A stretch of 64,000 bases of DNA from Undibacterium sp. Its GTDB lineage: Bacteria > Pseudomonadota > Gammaproteobacteria > Burkholderiales > Burkholderiaceae_D. The stretch lies in NCBI RefSeq assembly GCF_030651495.1, contig NZ_JAUSFI010000060.1:1-64000 (forward strand), written 5' to 3'. A program made the position numbers and the translations under genes. This document shows, piece after piece, positions 54,163 to 63,889 of this stretch; position 1 is the stretch's first letter, and each line of letters starts with the position of its first letter. The notes under the pieces are model-generated. The model had not been told where the DNA came from. It ran no database searches and worked only from the letters and a program-made list of their open reading frames with translations.

Positions 54163-55487
54163 AAAATTTTAGTGATGACCCAATTGTCCAGACTGATCAG
54201 AACGACAATGATCGCGCTCTGCAGACCTATTTTAAATCTGGCATTACCCCTGAAGACGTCGCCGCTGTTTTTCCGCTGAGGCGGGCCCAGCCTATGCTGC
54301 AGGCGTTTACCGGCTTGTTTCATGGCGGCTTTAACGGCGTCTTGCTGCGCCTGCTGGTCTTGCGCGAACTCAGCGCCGATGTCGAGACGCCGGCGCTGAG
54401 CCGTGCCGATATCAATGCCAAACTGGCGTATCTGGAAGCCGATAGCCTGGAGACCGTGCTGGCGCGCCTGCGCTCGACCGGCTTATTGATCTGGGATGCC
54501 AGCCAGGCGGTGTACCGCATCAGCCCGATCGCGCGCAATGTCCTGGCCGCCATTGAATCCCTGTTGCAGGTAGAACAGCAAGGCGAAATTGAATACATGC
54601 TGACCCAAGTCGCGGGCGCGCAAGCGGTCGGCGGCGTTTCGGTCGAGCAGTTGCATCACTTGCTGGGGCGCTTGATCGCGCTGACCGAAGAGTTTTCCGA
54701 TGCGATTGCCTCCGGCTCCGAGTTCCAGCTGCGCACGGCGCAGAAAAAATGGCATACCGCCTGTGACTGGGTGGAAAAAGGTTCGCAAATTATCCACGCC
54801 ATCACCAATGACAGCCGCGCCGATTCGGCCACACACAGGGCGGCGCAAGCGATAGGCCGGGCCCAGAGTGCCTTACTGAATATGCAAGGCATGTTTTCGC
54901 GCGCACTGAACCAGATCGAGAGGCAACGCGTGCATCTGGGGCAATCGGGTCTTTCCACTACCGATATCAAGACCTGGTTATTGCAAAGAGACGATCTGGC
55001 CTCGCTGGTCGACAATGCCTTGGCGCATCCGGTCACGCCGCTGTTTATTACGCCATCCGAGATGATCGACGTAGCCGAAAGTGAATTGCTGGCCACCCGC
55101 GTGACGGCAGTCGGCGGTGCCTTGCCGGCAGGTGAAAACGCGCCGGAAATCGCCAAGGATGACAGCGACGCCTTGCTCGAACTGGATCACTGGCTGGGTT
55201 TGCTGGCCAGCGCCAGGCCGACGGAAAAAGCGCTGCCCTTGCAGGATGTGTTATTGCCCGCCAGTTTCGCGATTGCCTCGTACCGCGCCTCGCTATTGCC
55301 GCTACTCGGTGACATCAATGAATCGGCCTTGCAAGGCGCGACCGCTGCGCTGGCCAGATTGCCACTGCAATTTAATTCCAAAGACAAAATGCAAAAGGTC
55401 AACGCCGAACATGTGGCCGCGATGTCGATTGCCAGCTTAGTTGCCACCACCGGCAACACCGGACCAGAAGAGAAACACCATGACTGA
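54159..55487 (+). CDS. Condensin-like kleisin subunit (MksF/JetA-like)
   Basis: 442 residues from ATG 54159. The N-terminal 110 residues look like winged helices (LAYLEADSLETVLARLRSTG then LLIWDASQAVYRISPIARNV), followed by long helices and a variable linker, matching the MukF/MksF/JetA layout. The kleisin would bridge the SMC heads and bind the E subunit. The start codon lies in the element's attR, so its original upstream sequence is now at 45500-45718. It overlaps the next gene by 8 bp. Assignment rests on gene order, size and predicted folds. Confidence 0.6.
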   Translation: MQNFSDDPIVQTDQNDNDRALQTYFKSGITPEDVAAVFPLRRAQPMLQAFTGLFHGGFNGVLLRLLVLRELSADVETPALSRADINAKLAYLEADSLETVLARLRSTGLLIWDASQAVYRISPIARNVLAAIESLLQVEQQGEIEYMLTQVAGAQAVGGVSVEQLHHLLGRLIALTEEFSDAIASGSEFQLRTAQKKWHTACDWVEKGSQIIHAITNDSRADSATHRAAQAIGRAQSALLNMQGMFSRALNQIERQRVHLGQSGLSTTDIKTWLLQRDDLASLVDNALAHPVTPLFITPSEMIDVAESELLATRVTAVGGALPAGENAPEIAKDDSDALLELDHWLGLLASARPTEKALPLQDVLLPASFAIASYRASLLPLLGDINESALQGATAALARLPLQFNSKDKMQKVNAEHVAAMSIASLVATTGNTGPEEKHHD

Positions 55488-56160
55488 AGATGCACAAATC
55501 CTGATCGCCCGCATGCTGGCGCACCAGACCCTGCGGCGCGAAGACAAGCTGGTCAAACGCGCGCTCTCGGATGAGCTATTTCGCGCCGAAGTCGATTTAC
55601 GCTTAAAAGCCTGCGGCATGAAGTTTCTCGATAACGTATATGCCGATCACGTCACGCTAGCCTTGACGCGTGACAGCGAATCGAAAGTGTTCGGCACCAA
55701 AGAAACCTGGCAAAATAATAATTTTGGCCTGGCACGCGATGGCGTGGCGCTGCTTGTCGTGTTATGGGCGCTGATCATTTTACCCAAGCGCGAACGGCAG
55801 GAAGCGCATCAACTGGCCGAAGAAGAACAGAACGATATGTTCGGCAAAGAAAAGCCGATGCCACGCGCCGAAGACACCTCAATCGGCGTGTCTTACCGCG
55901 CCCTGCTGGCCGATTTTGGCGATAAGCTCGGCAAAAAAACCCGCATGGACATGAACCTCGGCCAACTCGCACGCCTGGGCTTTATTGAACGCAAATCCGA
56001 TCTGCTGCTGGAAGGCCCGCTGCTCGACCTGATGATGGATACCGACACCCTGAAAGAACGCATCATCAATGGCGCGCTGTCGGATATTTTTCCTAGCCAG
56101 GTACCGCGCACGCCTGCCGCTCTGGCCACCGACACCGCCGCATCTACACTAGAAGAATAA
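55480..56160 (+). CDS. Condensin-like accessory subunit (MksE/JetB, DUF4194-like)
   Basis: 226 residues from ATG 55480. It has a winged-helix-like N-terminus; the central LARDGVALLVVLWALIILPK and the later GQLARLGFIERKSDLLLEGP segments resemble MksE/DUF4194 proteins, the kite partner of the kleisin. It is placed between kleisin and SMC genes, 5 bp before the latter, exactly as in mksFEB and jetABC operons. Confidence 0.6.
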   Translation: MTEDAQILIARMLAHQTLRREDKLVKRALSDELFRAEVDLRLKACGMKFLDNVYADHVTLALTRDSESKVFGTKETWQNNNFGLARDGVALLVVLWALIILPKRERQEAHQLAEEEQNDMFGKEKPMPRAEDTSIGVSYRALLADFGDKLGKKTRMDMNLGQLARLGFIERKSDLLLEGPLLDLMMDTDTLKERIINGALSDIFPSQVPRTPAALATDTAASTLEE

Positions 56161-56165
56161 GACTT

Positions 56166-58994
56166 ATGTTTCATATTAAATCGCTGGAACTGGTGCACTG
56201 GGATTACTGGCAGCGCATCAAGAACATCCCGCTTGACGCCAAGATCATCACCATCGCCGGCCAAAATGGCTCCGGCAAAACCACCCTGCTCGACGCGCTG
56301 CGCACCCTGTTTGGCCTGGAATGCTCGATGGGCCGCTCGTATAAACACTATGCGCGCCACTCCGGCCAGCAAAACTCGTGGATACGCGCGGTGGTCGACA
56401 ATAGTGCGGTCGGCCCGCAGATTTCAAACCGGCCATTCCGCATGTCGGGGCTATACGATGACGACGTCACGCTATTTTGCAAAATCGAAAAAAACGGCGG
56501 CGACTGGAAGCGCCAATACCTGATGCGCGGCGGTAAAGTCGAGATTGAGGACGTGCAGGAAGCCAACGATTGGCTGGGGGTAGAAAACTACCGCAAGCGC
56601 CTGTCGCATGCCGGGCTGTCGAATGCCATGGGCAAGGTCTTGGCGCTAGAGCAAGGCGAAACCGACAAGCTGTGCGAATACGCGCCGCGCCAGTTGCTCG
56701 ACTTGGTGTTTCAGGTTTTCGGCGACAAGGAAGTGCTGGATGCCTACGATGACGCCAAGCGCCATCAGCGCGATACCGAGACCGAGTTGCAGCACTTTGA
56801 AACCGAATTCGAAGGTGCGAAAACCAATCTGGAAGGCCTGCGCCTGCGCGTTGCCAACTACCATCAGTGGGAAGGCTTAAATAAAGAAAAGCGCGACTTA
56901 CAGGAAGAAATCCTGCCGACACTGCAATACCATGAAGCGCTGGAACGCGCTGGCGCCACCAGCCAGGCGCTGCGCGGCAGCAAGCGCTTTCTGAAGGCGC
57001 AGGACGAAGCCTTATCCGGCCGGCGCCAGCAACTGGCGCAGCAAGCCCAGGGCTTATCCGAGGCGCAGCAGGCAGAAGCCGGTTTCGAGGCAGAAGAAGC
57101 GACGCTGCGCGAAAAGCTCCAGCAAATCAACAGCAAGCTCAAGCCGCAGGAAAGCCTGCTGGAGCAAAAAGCGCGCTTGCAAAAACTCGCTGCCGAAGCC
57201 GATGCCGATGTCGCGAATGTGGCCGACGACCTGGAGAAAAAAGAAGCCGAACTGTCGCGCCACAAGCAAGAGCGCGACACCCTCAGCAGCCGCATCGCCA
57301 CCGAGATGGAGACCATCAGCGCCCTGCAAGGCAAGAGCGCGCTGGCCGATCCGGAAAACGTCCGCCTGATGCGCCGTGCGCTCAATGATGCCGGCATCTC
57401 GCACAGCATGCTGCCGGAAATCGTCGAAGTGATCGACCCAAAATGGCAAGGCGCGGTCGAAGGCGTGTTGCGCGGCTACACCGCTATCATTCTGCTCGAC
57501 AAGGCCAGTGACGCCAGCGCCGCTTACCGCATCGGTGAGAAACAGCGTTACAGCCACTTCATCGTGCCGGACCGCGTCAACGCCCCTAGCGTCAAGGATG
57601 GCAGCCTGTTGTCGGTGGTCAACTTTAGCGCCAAGGCACCGGGCTGGCTGATCGACCAATTGCAGCATATCGATACCGTCGATACCATCGACAAGGGCAT
57701 GAAGCAGAGCAAGTCGCAGGAATGGATTACGCCTGACGCCTACCATTTTGAACGGCGCGGCGGCCGTTCGCTGTTTGTCGAAGCCTCACGCTACCGTTTC
57801 GGCAGCGCTGGCCGCACCCAGCGCCTGGAAGCCTTGCAAAAATCGCTGCCGCGCCTGCAATCGCAAGAAGATCAGCTGACCATCAAGATCAGCAAGCTGG
57901 CCGGCGAGATCAGCGCCTACAAGGCCAGACTGGCCGGCGTCGATGCGGCCAAAGAACTCAGCGCACGCCATGCCGAATTTGAAGAAGCCAGCCGCAATAC
58001 GCAGCCGCTGAAACAGCAACGCATAGCAGTCGGCGGCCGTCTCGGCGAACTGGCACCGTTGCTGAAATCCGCCACCGAACAACGCACGGTAGCGCACCTG
58101 AAATGGGAGCAGGCCAAGGCCGCGATTGCCGACGCCGAAGCCACTTTACGCGGCGCAGAAAAACGCCTGGTCGAAGAGCGCAAGACGCAATTTGAGACGC
58201 TCAGAAGCATGCGTGAAACCTGGCAAAAATTACCGCCCAACTGGAAGCGCAGTGCGCACCGCAAAGAGCTGGTGGCCGAGCATGAAAACGTCCATCAGAT
58301 CGAACTGCGCCTGCGCAGCCTGGGCAATAACCTGAGCCGCGAGGATTGGGAATGCGACGCCACGGTGGTCGATCAATACGTACGCCTGAACGCCTTATTG
58401 CAAGGCCGCCAGGCCGAAACCGACGAGCGCCGCTACCAGAATAACCGCGCCATGGAAGCCACCGTCAACGCCCGCAGCGCGTATATGGACCGGCTGCGTT
58501 ACACGATTAAAGCGTATAGCAAGAACATCAGGCAGCTCGGCGAGCTGGCCGGCATTGAAGTCCACACCGACCCGGTCAAGCTGGAAAACGACGATACGCA
58601 ACTGGCGCAGGCCGGCCTGCACGTGCGCTTCAAGTTCGACGGCAAAGGTGCGATCGGCATGAACGACGGCGAAGCCTCGGGCGGCCAGCAAGTCATGAAG
58701 TCGCTGATCCTGCTGATCGGCTTGCTGAAATCGGAAGACGGCTCGGGCGGCTTCGTCTTCATCGACGAACCGTTTGCCCATCTGGATATCCGCAATATCC
58801 AGCTGGTCGGCGAGTTCCTGAAAAACACCGACGCCCAATACCTGATGACCACCCCGCTGACGCACAACACCGACGTCTACGATCCCTCAGAACTGACCCT
58901 GATCACCAGCAAGAAGAAAAAAGACACCGAATGGGCTCAACCGATTTTTGTCTTGCAGCGAAGGGTAGAAAAGATGAAGGACACACGGGTTTAA
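56166..58994 (+). CDS. SMC-like ATPase (MksB/JetC-like)
   Basis: 942 residues. Walker A GQNGSGKTT lies at 32-40; long coiled coils rich in Gln, Ala and Glu flank a hinge-like globular region at about 405-560 (DPKWQGAVEGVLRGYTAIIL); the ABC signature EASGGQQ is near 838 and Walker B GGFVFIDEP near 863 with the following Asp-rich D-loop HLD. It is shorter than MukB and about the size of MksB. It would translocate or loop DNA with the two upstream products. No nuclease gene (JetD/MksG) follows on this strand. Confidence 0.78.
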   Translation: MFHIKSLELVHWDYWQRIKNIPLDAKIITIAGQNGSGKTTLLDALRTLFGLECSMGRSYKHYARHSGQQNSWIRAVVDNSAVGPQISNRPFRMSGLYDDDVTLFCKIEKNGGDWKRQYLMRGGKVEIEDVQEANDWLGVENYRKRLSHAGLSNAMGKVLALEQGETDKLCEYAPRQLLDLVFQVFGDKEVLDAYDDAKRHQRDTETELQHFETEFEGAKTNLEGLRLRVANYHQWEGLNKEKRDLQEEILPTLQYHEALERAGATSQALRGSKRFLKAQDEALSGRRQQLAQQAQGLSEAQQAEAGFEAEEATLREKLQQINSKLKPQESLLEQKARLQKLAAEADADVANVADDLEKKEAELSRHKQERDTLSSRIATEMETISALQGKSALADPENVRLMRRALNDAGISHSMLPEIVEVIDPKWQGAVEGVLRGYTAIILLDKASDASAAYRIGEKQRYSHFIVPDRVNAPSVKDGSLLSVVNFSAKAPGWLIDQLQHIDTVDTIDKGMKQSKSQEWITPDAYHFERRGGRSLFVEASRYRFGSAGRTQRLEALQKSLPRLQSQEDQLTIKISKLAGEISAYKARLAGVDAAKELSARHAEFEEASRNTQPLKQQRIAVGGRLGELAPLLKSATEQRTVAHLKWEQAKAAIADAEATLRGAEKRLVEERKTQFETLRSMRETWQKLPPNWKRSAHRKELVAEHENVHQIELRLRSLGNNLSREDWECDATVVDQYVRLNALLQGRQAETDERRYQNNRAMEATVNARSAYMDRLRYTIKAYSKNIRQLGELAGIEVHTDPVKLENDDTQLAQAGLHVRFKFDGKGAIGMNDGEASGGQQVMKSLILLIGLLKSEDGSGGFVFIDEPFAHLDIRNIQLVGEFLKNTDAQYLMTTPLTHNTDVYDPSELTLITSKKKKDTEWAQPIFVLQRRVEKMKDTRV

Positions 58995-59141
58995 TTTTTA
59001 TTGCAAGATGACCACTGCACCACCGTGCCCACGCGTGACATGTGCAAACAAGTACATACACGCGTGGCGGCCAATTTCTGTTTCACCTCACTGCAGAAAA
59101 TTGAACTCTTCAGCCAAAACGACAGCCTCGGCTGAAAAGAA

Positions 59142-59453
59142 TCAAACACTTTTCATCTGTTGAGAAACAGGCTTGAAGTGATGTGAGCTGATTCTGAATT
59201 TTGCACGGCGGTCTCCCATGAATGCGCGCAAATCTTTGATACTGACATCGGAGATTTCGTGCATACGGATCAACAGCGAAGCGCCGACCGGCAGGCGGCG
59301 GTGGCGAATTTTACTAATGACTGGTGGCGCGACTTCGAGTGCCCTTGAGAGTGCAGCATCATTCTTAAAGTGCAGTCGATTGATCAGCGTATCCAATAGA
59401 TTATCCGGATCGTAGGAAAATTCGACAGAATTTAGGTCAAGTAGGTTTGACAT
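59142..59453 (-). CDS. Small XRE-like helix-turn-helix protein, copy 2
   Basis: 103 residues, nearly identical in its core to the protein at 33137-33445 (LSRALEVAPPVISKIRHRRL and SLLIRMHEISDVSIKDLR shared). The N- and C-terminal tails differ. It is convergent with the SMC-like gene. Its role is unknown; DNA binding is inferred from the helix-turn-helix-like stretch. Confidence 0.65.
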   Translation of the reverse strand: MSNLLDLNSVEFSYDPDNLLDTLINRLHFKNDAALSRALEVAPPVISKIRHRRLPVGASLLIRMHEISDVSIKDLRAFMGDRRAKFRISSHHFKPVSQQMKSV

Positions 59454-59885
59454 GAGTTTCCTTAGGCTAAGTTAATAATTTTTACCCGTATTCACAAACT
59501 GAGCATGAATTTATAAACCACATCCTTGATATCAATCGGTGCGGTAACACACATAGCGCAGGGATAATTTATGGCTATGTAACCAAGCAATTCAGCGAAT
59601 CAGCGGCCAACTAAGGCGTGATCTTCGTTGCGCTCATCTCTGCCGGATAGTTGTGCCTGCCGTCGCTTGAACGCGGGGCTTCGCAGGCTGACAGCGCGAT
59701 GTCAAGCTGACTAAAATTTGATAACAGGCAGGGCCAGCGCGCATAGTCCATGCGCCTTTCCAGCCACTCTGGCCTGCAGCCCGCATGGACTATGCGCGCT
59801 GGCGTATCGTGCTTTTTAAATCTGTCTGTAAAATGTTATGTCTGTGATTTGCTGCGCAATTCGCGCAGGACGCTCAAGCGCCGGT
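59454..59885. other. Spacer holding hairpin repeat copy E
   Basis: There is no gene in this 432-bp spacer between the small XRE-like gene and the diguanylate cyclase, both leftward. It must contain the promoter of the former near 59460-59520, and it contains hairpin copy E at 59733-59803. The middle (59560-59700) shows nothing I can name. Confidence 0.5.
59733..59803. repeat. Dispersed hairpin repeat, copy E
   Basis: A perfect 22-bp inverted repeat (59733-59754 and 59782-59803). Compared with the other copies the arm has TAGTCC instead of TATTCC, and the opposite arm has GGACTA instead of GGAATA: a compensatory base-pair change. The apical stem is CAGCC...GGC, and the T tail is TTTTTAAA (59813-59820). 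It lies 82 bp beyond the diguanylate cyclase stop. Confidence 0.8.
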
Positions 59886-61712
59886 TCAGCTGGAAACCAT
59901 CGTCCGGTCGCGACCGGATTGCTTGGCCAGATACATCGCGGCGTCTGCTCGTACGCACAATTGTTTCAAACTTTCCTCATTGCGCAGGCATGCCACTCCC
60001 AGACTGACCGTAGGCCGGATGATTTCATCATCTACTTCCAAGACGATCACTCTTAGTGCTTCGCGAATGCGCTCTGCCAGCACCACGCCGGCAGCGAGAT
60101 CGGTGTCAGGCACCAGCACGGCAAATTCTTCTCCGCCATAACGCGCGACGGTGTCGCTTTCGCGGGCGGTAGCGGCCAGGCAATGCGCGACCCGGCGTAA
60201 CACTTCATCGCCGACCGGATGACCGTAGCGGTCATTGACTGATTTAAAGTGATCGATATCGATCATGATAAAACCCAACTCGCTCTCGGAGCGTTTTGCC
60301 TGTGCGTGTGCCAGACTGGCGATCTCAAAAAAGGCACGGCGATTGTAGAGGCCGGTTAGCTCGTCAGTATTCGCCAGCCGTGCCATTTCTATATAGGCGG
60401 CACGCAACTGGGCAGTACTTTGTGTAATTTTATCTTCAAGAGAGGCGTTCATTTCGCGGATTTCCACCATCTTTTGTTTCACCGCATTCGCCATCACAAT
60501 AAAACTCTGCGTCAGGTCGCCAAGCTCATCGTGACGATTTTTTTCATCTTCCAGCTGGCTTAATACCTCATCCAGATTAGTGACTTGCTTGTTGCTGGCG
60601 ACCCCACGAAAAATCCGGCTAAGGGTAGTGAGCGGGTGAGAAATCGAGGTGGCAAAATACCAGGTAACCGGAAATATGAATACCAGGCAGGCAACGGCAA
60701 TCAGCCCCAACGTTTGTATCATTTGCCAGGTGTTTTTTTGCACGATTTCTTTGGAATGAAGTACAACGATGGTACCGACCTGGTGATGTTCGCTGTAGAG
60801 CGACATGAGACCTTGATAAAAACCGGTACCCCCTATTTTTATCTCATTAAAGACCATCGACGACGCAGGTTCCGTCGTTTCGCGCGCCTGCACGCTGTTC
60901 CAGTCCGGGCGCTGATAGTTGGCGAGGTTGCCGACGCTAAAACCCTGCGGCGTAAACACATTGATTTTGACATCGGTTAAACGGGAAAGCTGATCAATAA
61001 ACGCCTGATCAAGCGTATGCACCGTCACCACCAGGCCAAGTTGCTTTGTTTCTTGTTTATCGGTGTTCGGCTCTAAAACCTGGCCCACGATAGGCACATA
61101 GCTTTCTATCGCCAGCAAGCCATCCACCACGGCATAGTGCACGCTCTCCTGTTGCGGTAGCGCAGTGCCAAAAGTGAGCCCGAGACCGGCGATGGAATTC
61201 GCGGCCTTCAGATTTTGCCGGCTGAGCTCCTCCCCCTCTTTCAATACGGCAAGCTGAAACAGCGGTGTGGGAAAACGCTCAACAAAGCCGAGCATTTCAT
61301 GTTTACCATCTAGCAAGGCAAATGAAACCAAATTGCCGGCAGAATCATAAATGGTGGTTTTGGAAAGTTTCGTCAGACGGCCCAACTCGTAAGTGTCTTT
61401 CACTAATTTTCGATAAGAATTAAACAACACTTCGCGATCTACGTCTGATTGTGCGTATTGGGTCAGGTACCAGATGCTTGAGCCAAAATTCTTTTGCATC
61501 GCCAGACGGCGCGATGCGCTCAACTGCTGCTCTTTACGTTCGGCCAGACTATCATCGATGATCTTGGCGGCCTTGCGCAACAGGGTGTTGGATTGATCCA
61601 GATGCTGCTGCCGGATCACCAAAGAAACCGCAAACATCGAGGCAAGCGCCATCAGGATGCTGATCGCAACCACACTGAATAGTAGTTTGTTTCTTAACCG
61701 GGTGATTCTCAT
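59886..61712 (-). CDS. Membrane diguanylate cyclase with periplasmic sensor (Cache-HAMP-GGDEF)
   Basis: 608 residues from ATG 61712. Transmembrane helix 1 is at about 10-30; a large periplasmic Cache-type sensor covers about 35-315; transmembrane helix 2 is near 325-350 (LIAVACLVFIFPVTWYF); then HAMP, a short coiled coil and a GGDEF domain (about 440-605). The active site is GGEEF, and RESD five residues upstream is an intact inhibitory I-site. It makes cyclic di-GMP. It is 132 bp downstream of a TorT-like binding protein on the same strand, so sensing may be coupled. Confidence 0.88.
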   Translation of the reverse strand: MRITRLRNKLLFSVVAISILMALASMFAVSLVIRQQHLDQSNTLLRKAAKIIDDSLAERKEQQLSASRRLAMQKNFGSSIWYLTQYAQSDVDREVLFNSYRKLVKDTYELGRLTKLSKTTIYDSAGNLVSFALLDGKHEMLGFVERFPTPLFQLAVLKEGEELSRQNLKAANSIAGLGLTFGTALPQQESVHYAVVDGLLAIESYVPIVGQVLEPNTDKQETKQLGLVVTVHTLDQAFIDQLSRLTDVKINVFTPQGFSVGNLANYQRPDWNSVQARETTEPASSMVFNEIKIGGTGFYQGLMSLYSEHHQVGTIVVLHSKEIVQKNTWQMIQTLGLIAVACLVFIFPVTWYFATSISHPLTTLSRIFRGVASNKQVTNLDEVLSQLEDEKNRHDELGDLTQSFIVMANAVKQKMVEIREMNASLEDKITQSTAQLRAAYIEMARLANTDELTGLYNRRAFFEIASLAHAQAKRSESELGFIMIDIDHFKSVNDRYGHPVGDEVLRRVAHCLAATARESDTVARYGGEEFAVLVPDTDLAAGVVLAERIREALRVIVLEVDDEIIRPTVSLGVACLRNEESLKQLCVRADAAMYLAKQSGRDRTMVSS

Positions 61713-61844
61713 GCCTGCGCATTTATCCTTGGCTATGCTGATTGTGACGGCATCCTGCCACATCGCTCAACAAACACTGCACAGCCTCTCTCTTTGAGTC
61801 CGCTGTGCCTGGTAGTTGCATGAGCGATCGTTATCTACCTCAGA

Positions 61845-63041
61845 CTATTTCATTTTCTCCGGAGCATAGGACAGTATGGGCGTATAGCCATCCGGTGCGG
61901 TGGAAGAATCAAATTTGTATTTTGTATAATTACTGCCGTCAACCAGACCCAGTTTAACCAAAATAGTATGGGGCAAAACTTTAGTCCGCCCCTCCAGAAA
62001 ATTCACTGCGGCATTGATGGTGACTCTTGCCTGACTCACGCCCTTGGTATCGACCGAGGCAACGATATCCCCTTTAGCGATCAAGCCAGCGATCTCACGC
62101 GTCAGATCATAGGCGACAATCTTGATTTTTCCGTTCAGCCCTGCTTCCTTCAGCGGCAGGATTGCGGCTGGCGCGCAGCCGGTACAGCCCAGAATATAGT
62201 CTAGATTTTTGCCATACTCACTAATCAATTGCGCCGCCAGCTGGGTTTGCCCTATGCGGTCGCTGTCGCCATAGGCGATAGCAAGAATATTGACCTTCAT
62301 GGCAGCCTTACTGGCCGCTTCACGGGTACCGTCAACTTCACCCTTGACCCAGCCGGCGTCGGCCGGGCCGGGCAATAGGGCGATATTGATCGATTTCAGG
62401 CCGCGCTGCTGCGCATCCTGAATCACCCATTGCAGCGCGTCTTTCCCCATGCTTTTTAGCGATGTCGTCACCTTGATCGTCAGATCGTCACTGTTACTGT
62501 CGTTGGCTAATTCAAACACGGGAATGCCTTGTGCCCGGGCCTTGGCAATCGAGGGATTATTCGCCGTCTGGCTCAGCGGTGAAATCACGATCGCATCGTA
62601 TTTAGCGGCGATCGCCTCATCCATCTTACGCAGCTGACCGACCAGATCGTTGTAGCCATCTGCCGGGAAGATATCCACCTCCACTCCCAGACGCTTGGCT
62701 TCACTCATCACCCCATAAGCACAGCCAACCCAGTAAGGATCTTTCAGATGAGGGAATAGAAATGCGATACGCCATGCCTTACTGGCAGGTGCCGCCATGG
62801 AAACATGGCTATTGATGACACGACCGCTGCTGAGGGCATCGTCCGCCGAGCCCTGACGCTTCAGCGGCGGGTAAATAAAAAACACCGGTATCGGATCGAA
62901 TTTACCCTCGACTGAAGGCGTCGAAGGTGCTGAGGGCAAAAGACCGGTGGCGCTCGCCATCACGGGCAAACCAAGCAAGGCAGCACACCAGAAGATAAGG
63001 CGAAAAGAGGCGATGGGCGCAGGCGGGTTAATTGTTATCAC
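61845..63041 (-). CDS. TorT-like periplasmic substrate-binding protein
   Basis: 398 residues from GTG 63041, which has a GGAG site at ideal distance; a TTG at 63065 is the longer alternative. There is a signal peptide (LIFWCAALLGLPVMASA). The body is a type I periplasmic binding fold (WRIAFLFPHLKDPYWVGCAYG, then IVISPLSQTANNPSIAKARA). The first stretch is typical of TorT, the TMAO sensor protein that works with histidine kinase TorS. Here no torS is adjacent; a diguanylate cyclase follows instead. Confidence 0.78.
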   Translation of the reverse strand: MITINPPAPIASFRLIFWCAALLGLPVMASATGLLPSAPSTPSVEGKFDPIPVFFIYPPLKRQGSADDALSSGRVINSHVSMAAPASKAWRIAFLFPHLKDPYWVGCAYGVMSEAKRLGVEVDIFPADGYNDLVGQLRKMDEAIAAKYDAIVISPLSQTANNPSIAKARAQGIPVFELANDSNSDDLTIKVTTSLKSMGKDALQWVIQDAQQRGLKSINIALLPGPADAGWVKGEVDGTREAASKAAMKVNILAIAYGDSDRIGQTQLAAQLISEYGKNLDYILGCTGCAPAAILPLKEAGLNGKIKIVAYDLTREIAGLIAKGDIVASVDTKGVSQARVTINAAVNFLEGRTKVLPHTILVKLGLVDGSNYTKYKFDSSTAPDGYTPILSYAPEKMK

Positions 63042-63382
63042 TATTTCTCCGTTTCCATCCAACAAAATTTACACCAGCGCTAGTGACACCAATACAGATA
63101 AAGTTAGGTAGATAATATCCCCAATTTTATTCAAAGAAAATATATGTTGCTGAGAATCTAAAACCAAACAACATTGTTGCCATTAACTCATGCTATTAAC
63201 TCATGCCATTGTTATATCTGAATAAGCCAGTCTAGGGCTTGTTAAGTTTCCCCGGTAAGCTGCCCTATTCCTTGCAAAAAAGAGCCCATTCGTACGTCTG
63301 GCAAACATGAAATAATGCTTGGTTTGCATTGCATAAAACCATGCGTGACATCAGAAAAATAAGAGAATAGGAAAAAAACCTC
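63042..63382. other. Divergent spacer between torT-like gene and cdd
   Basis: No gene in this 341-bp spacer. It holds a 13-bp-period tandem repeat of ATTAACTCATGC (63182-63193 and 63195-63206), AT-rich sequence and the cdd ribosome-binding region (AGGAAAA). No clear promoter boxes. Confidence 0.4.
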
Positions 63383-63790
63383 ATGAACCAAGAACAACTG
63401 ATACAGGAAGCCTTCAAGGCGCGCTTGGCGGCCTATGCACCTTATTCACAATTTAAAGTCGGTGCAGTATTGCTCTGTAAAGACGGCAACTTATTTCGCG
63501 GTTGCAATGTAGAAAACGCTTCTTATGGTCTGTGCAATTGTGCCGAACGTACCGCGCTATTTAATGCGGTGGCAGCAGGGTATCGTCCGGGTGATTTTCA
63601 GGTGATGGCGGTAGTCGGTGCGACGGATGAACCGATTGCCCCCTGCGGCGCTTGTCGCCAGGTCATGCTGGAACTGGGTGGGCCAGAGTTGGCCGTGGTG
63701 CTGACTAATCTGAAAGGGGATATCAAAATGACGACTGCGGGTGCACAATTGCCGGATGCCTTTTATTTGAAACCCACCGATGCGCAATAA
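63383..63790 (+). CDS. cdd: Cytidine deaminase
   Basis: 135 residues, the short tetrameric type. NVENASYGLCNCAERTAL carries the Cys-Ala-Glu site (Cys53, Glu55) and PCGACRQ the other zinc cysteines (Cys88, Cys91). It deaminates cytidine and deoxycytidine to uridine forms for pyrimidine salvage. It stands about 100 bp before a Tat substrate gene on the same strand. Confidence 0.95.
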   Translation: MNQEQLIQEAFKARLAAYAPYSQFKVGAVLLCKDGNLFRGCNVENASYGLCNCAERTALFNAVAAGYRPGDFQVMAVVGATDEPIAPCGACRQVMLELGGPELAVVLTNLKGDIKMTTAGAQLPDAFYLKPTDAQ

Positions 63791-63889
63791 AAATGCGTCA
63801 AGCCGCTATCAGCAAGTAAAGCCAATTCCGGTTAATCTATTGCGGCATCCCGTTTCAAAACATCTAATTCAATAATTCAGGAGCCTCCC

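Noticed and set aside
58995-59141. JetD/MksG nuclease remnant after the SMC-like gene
   Set aside because: The 147-bp gap has no open frame or topoisomerase-primase-like motif.
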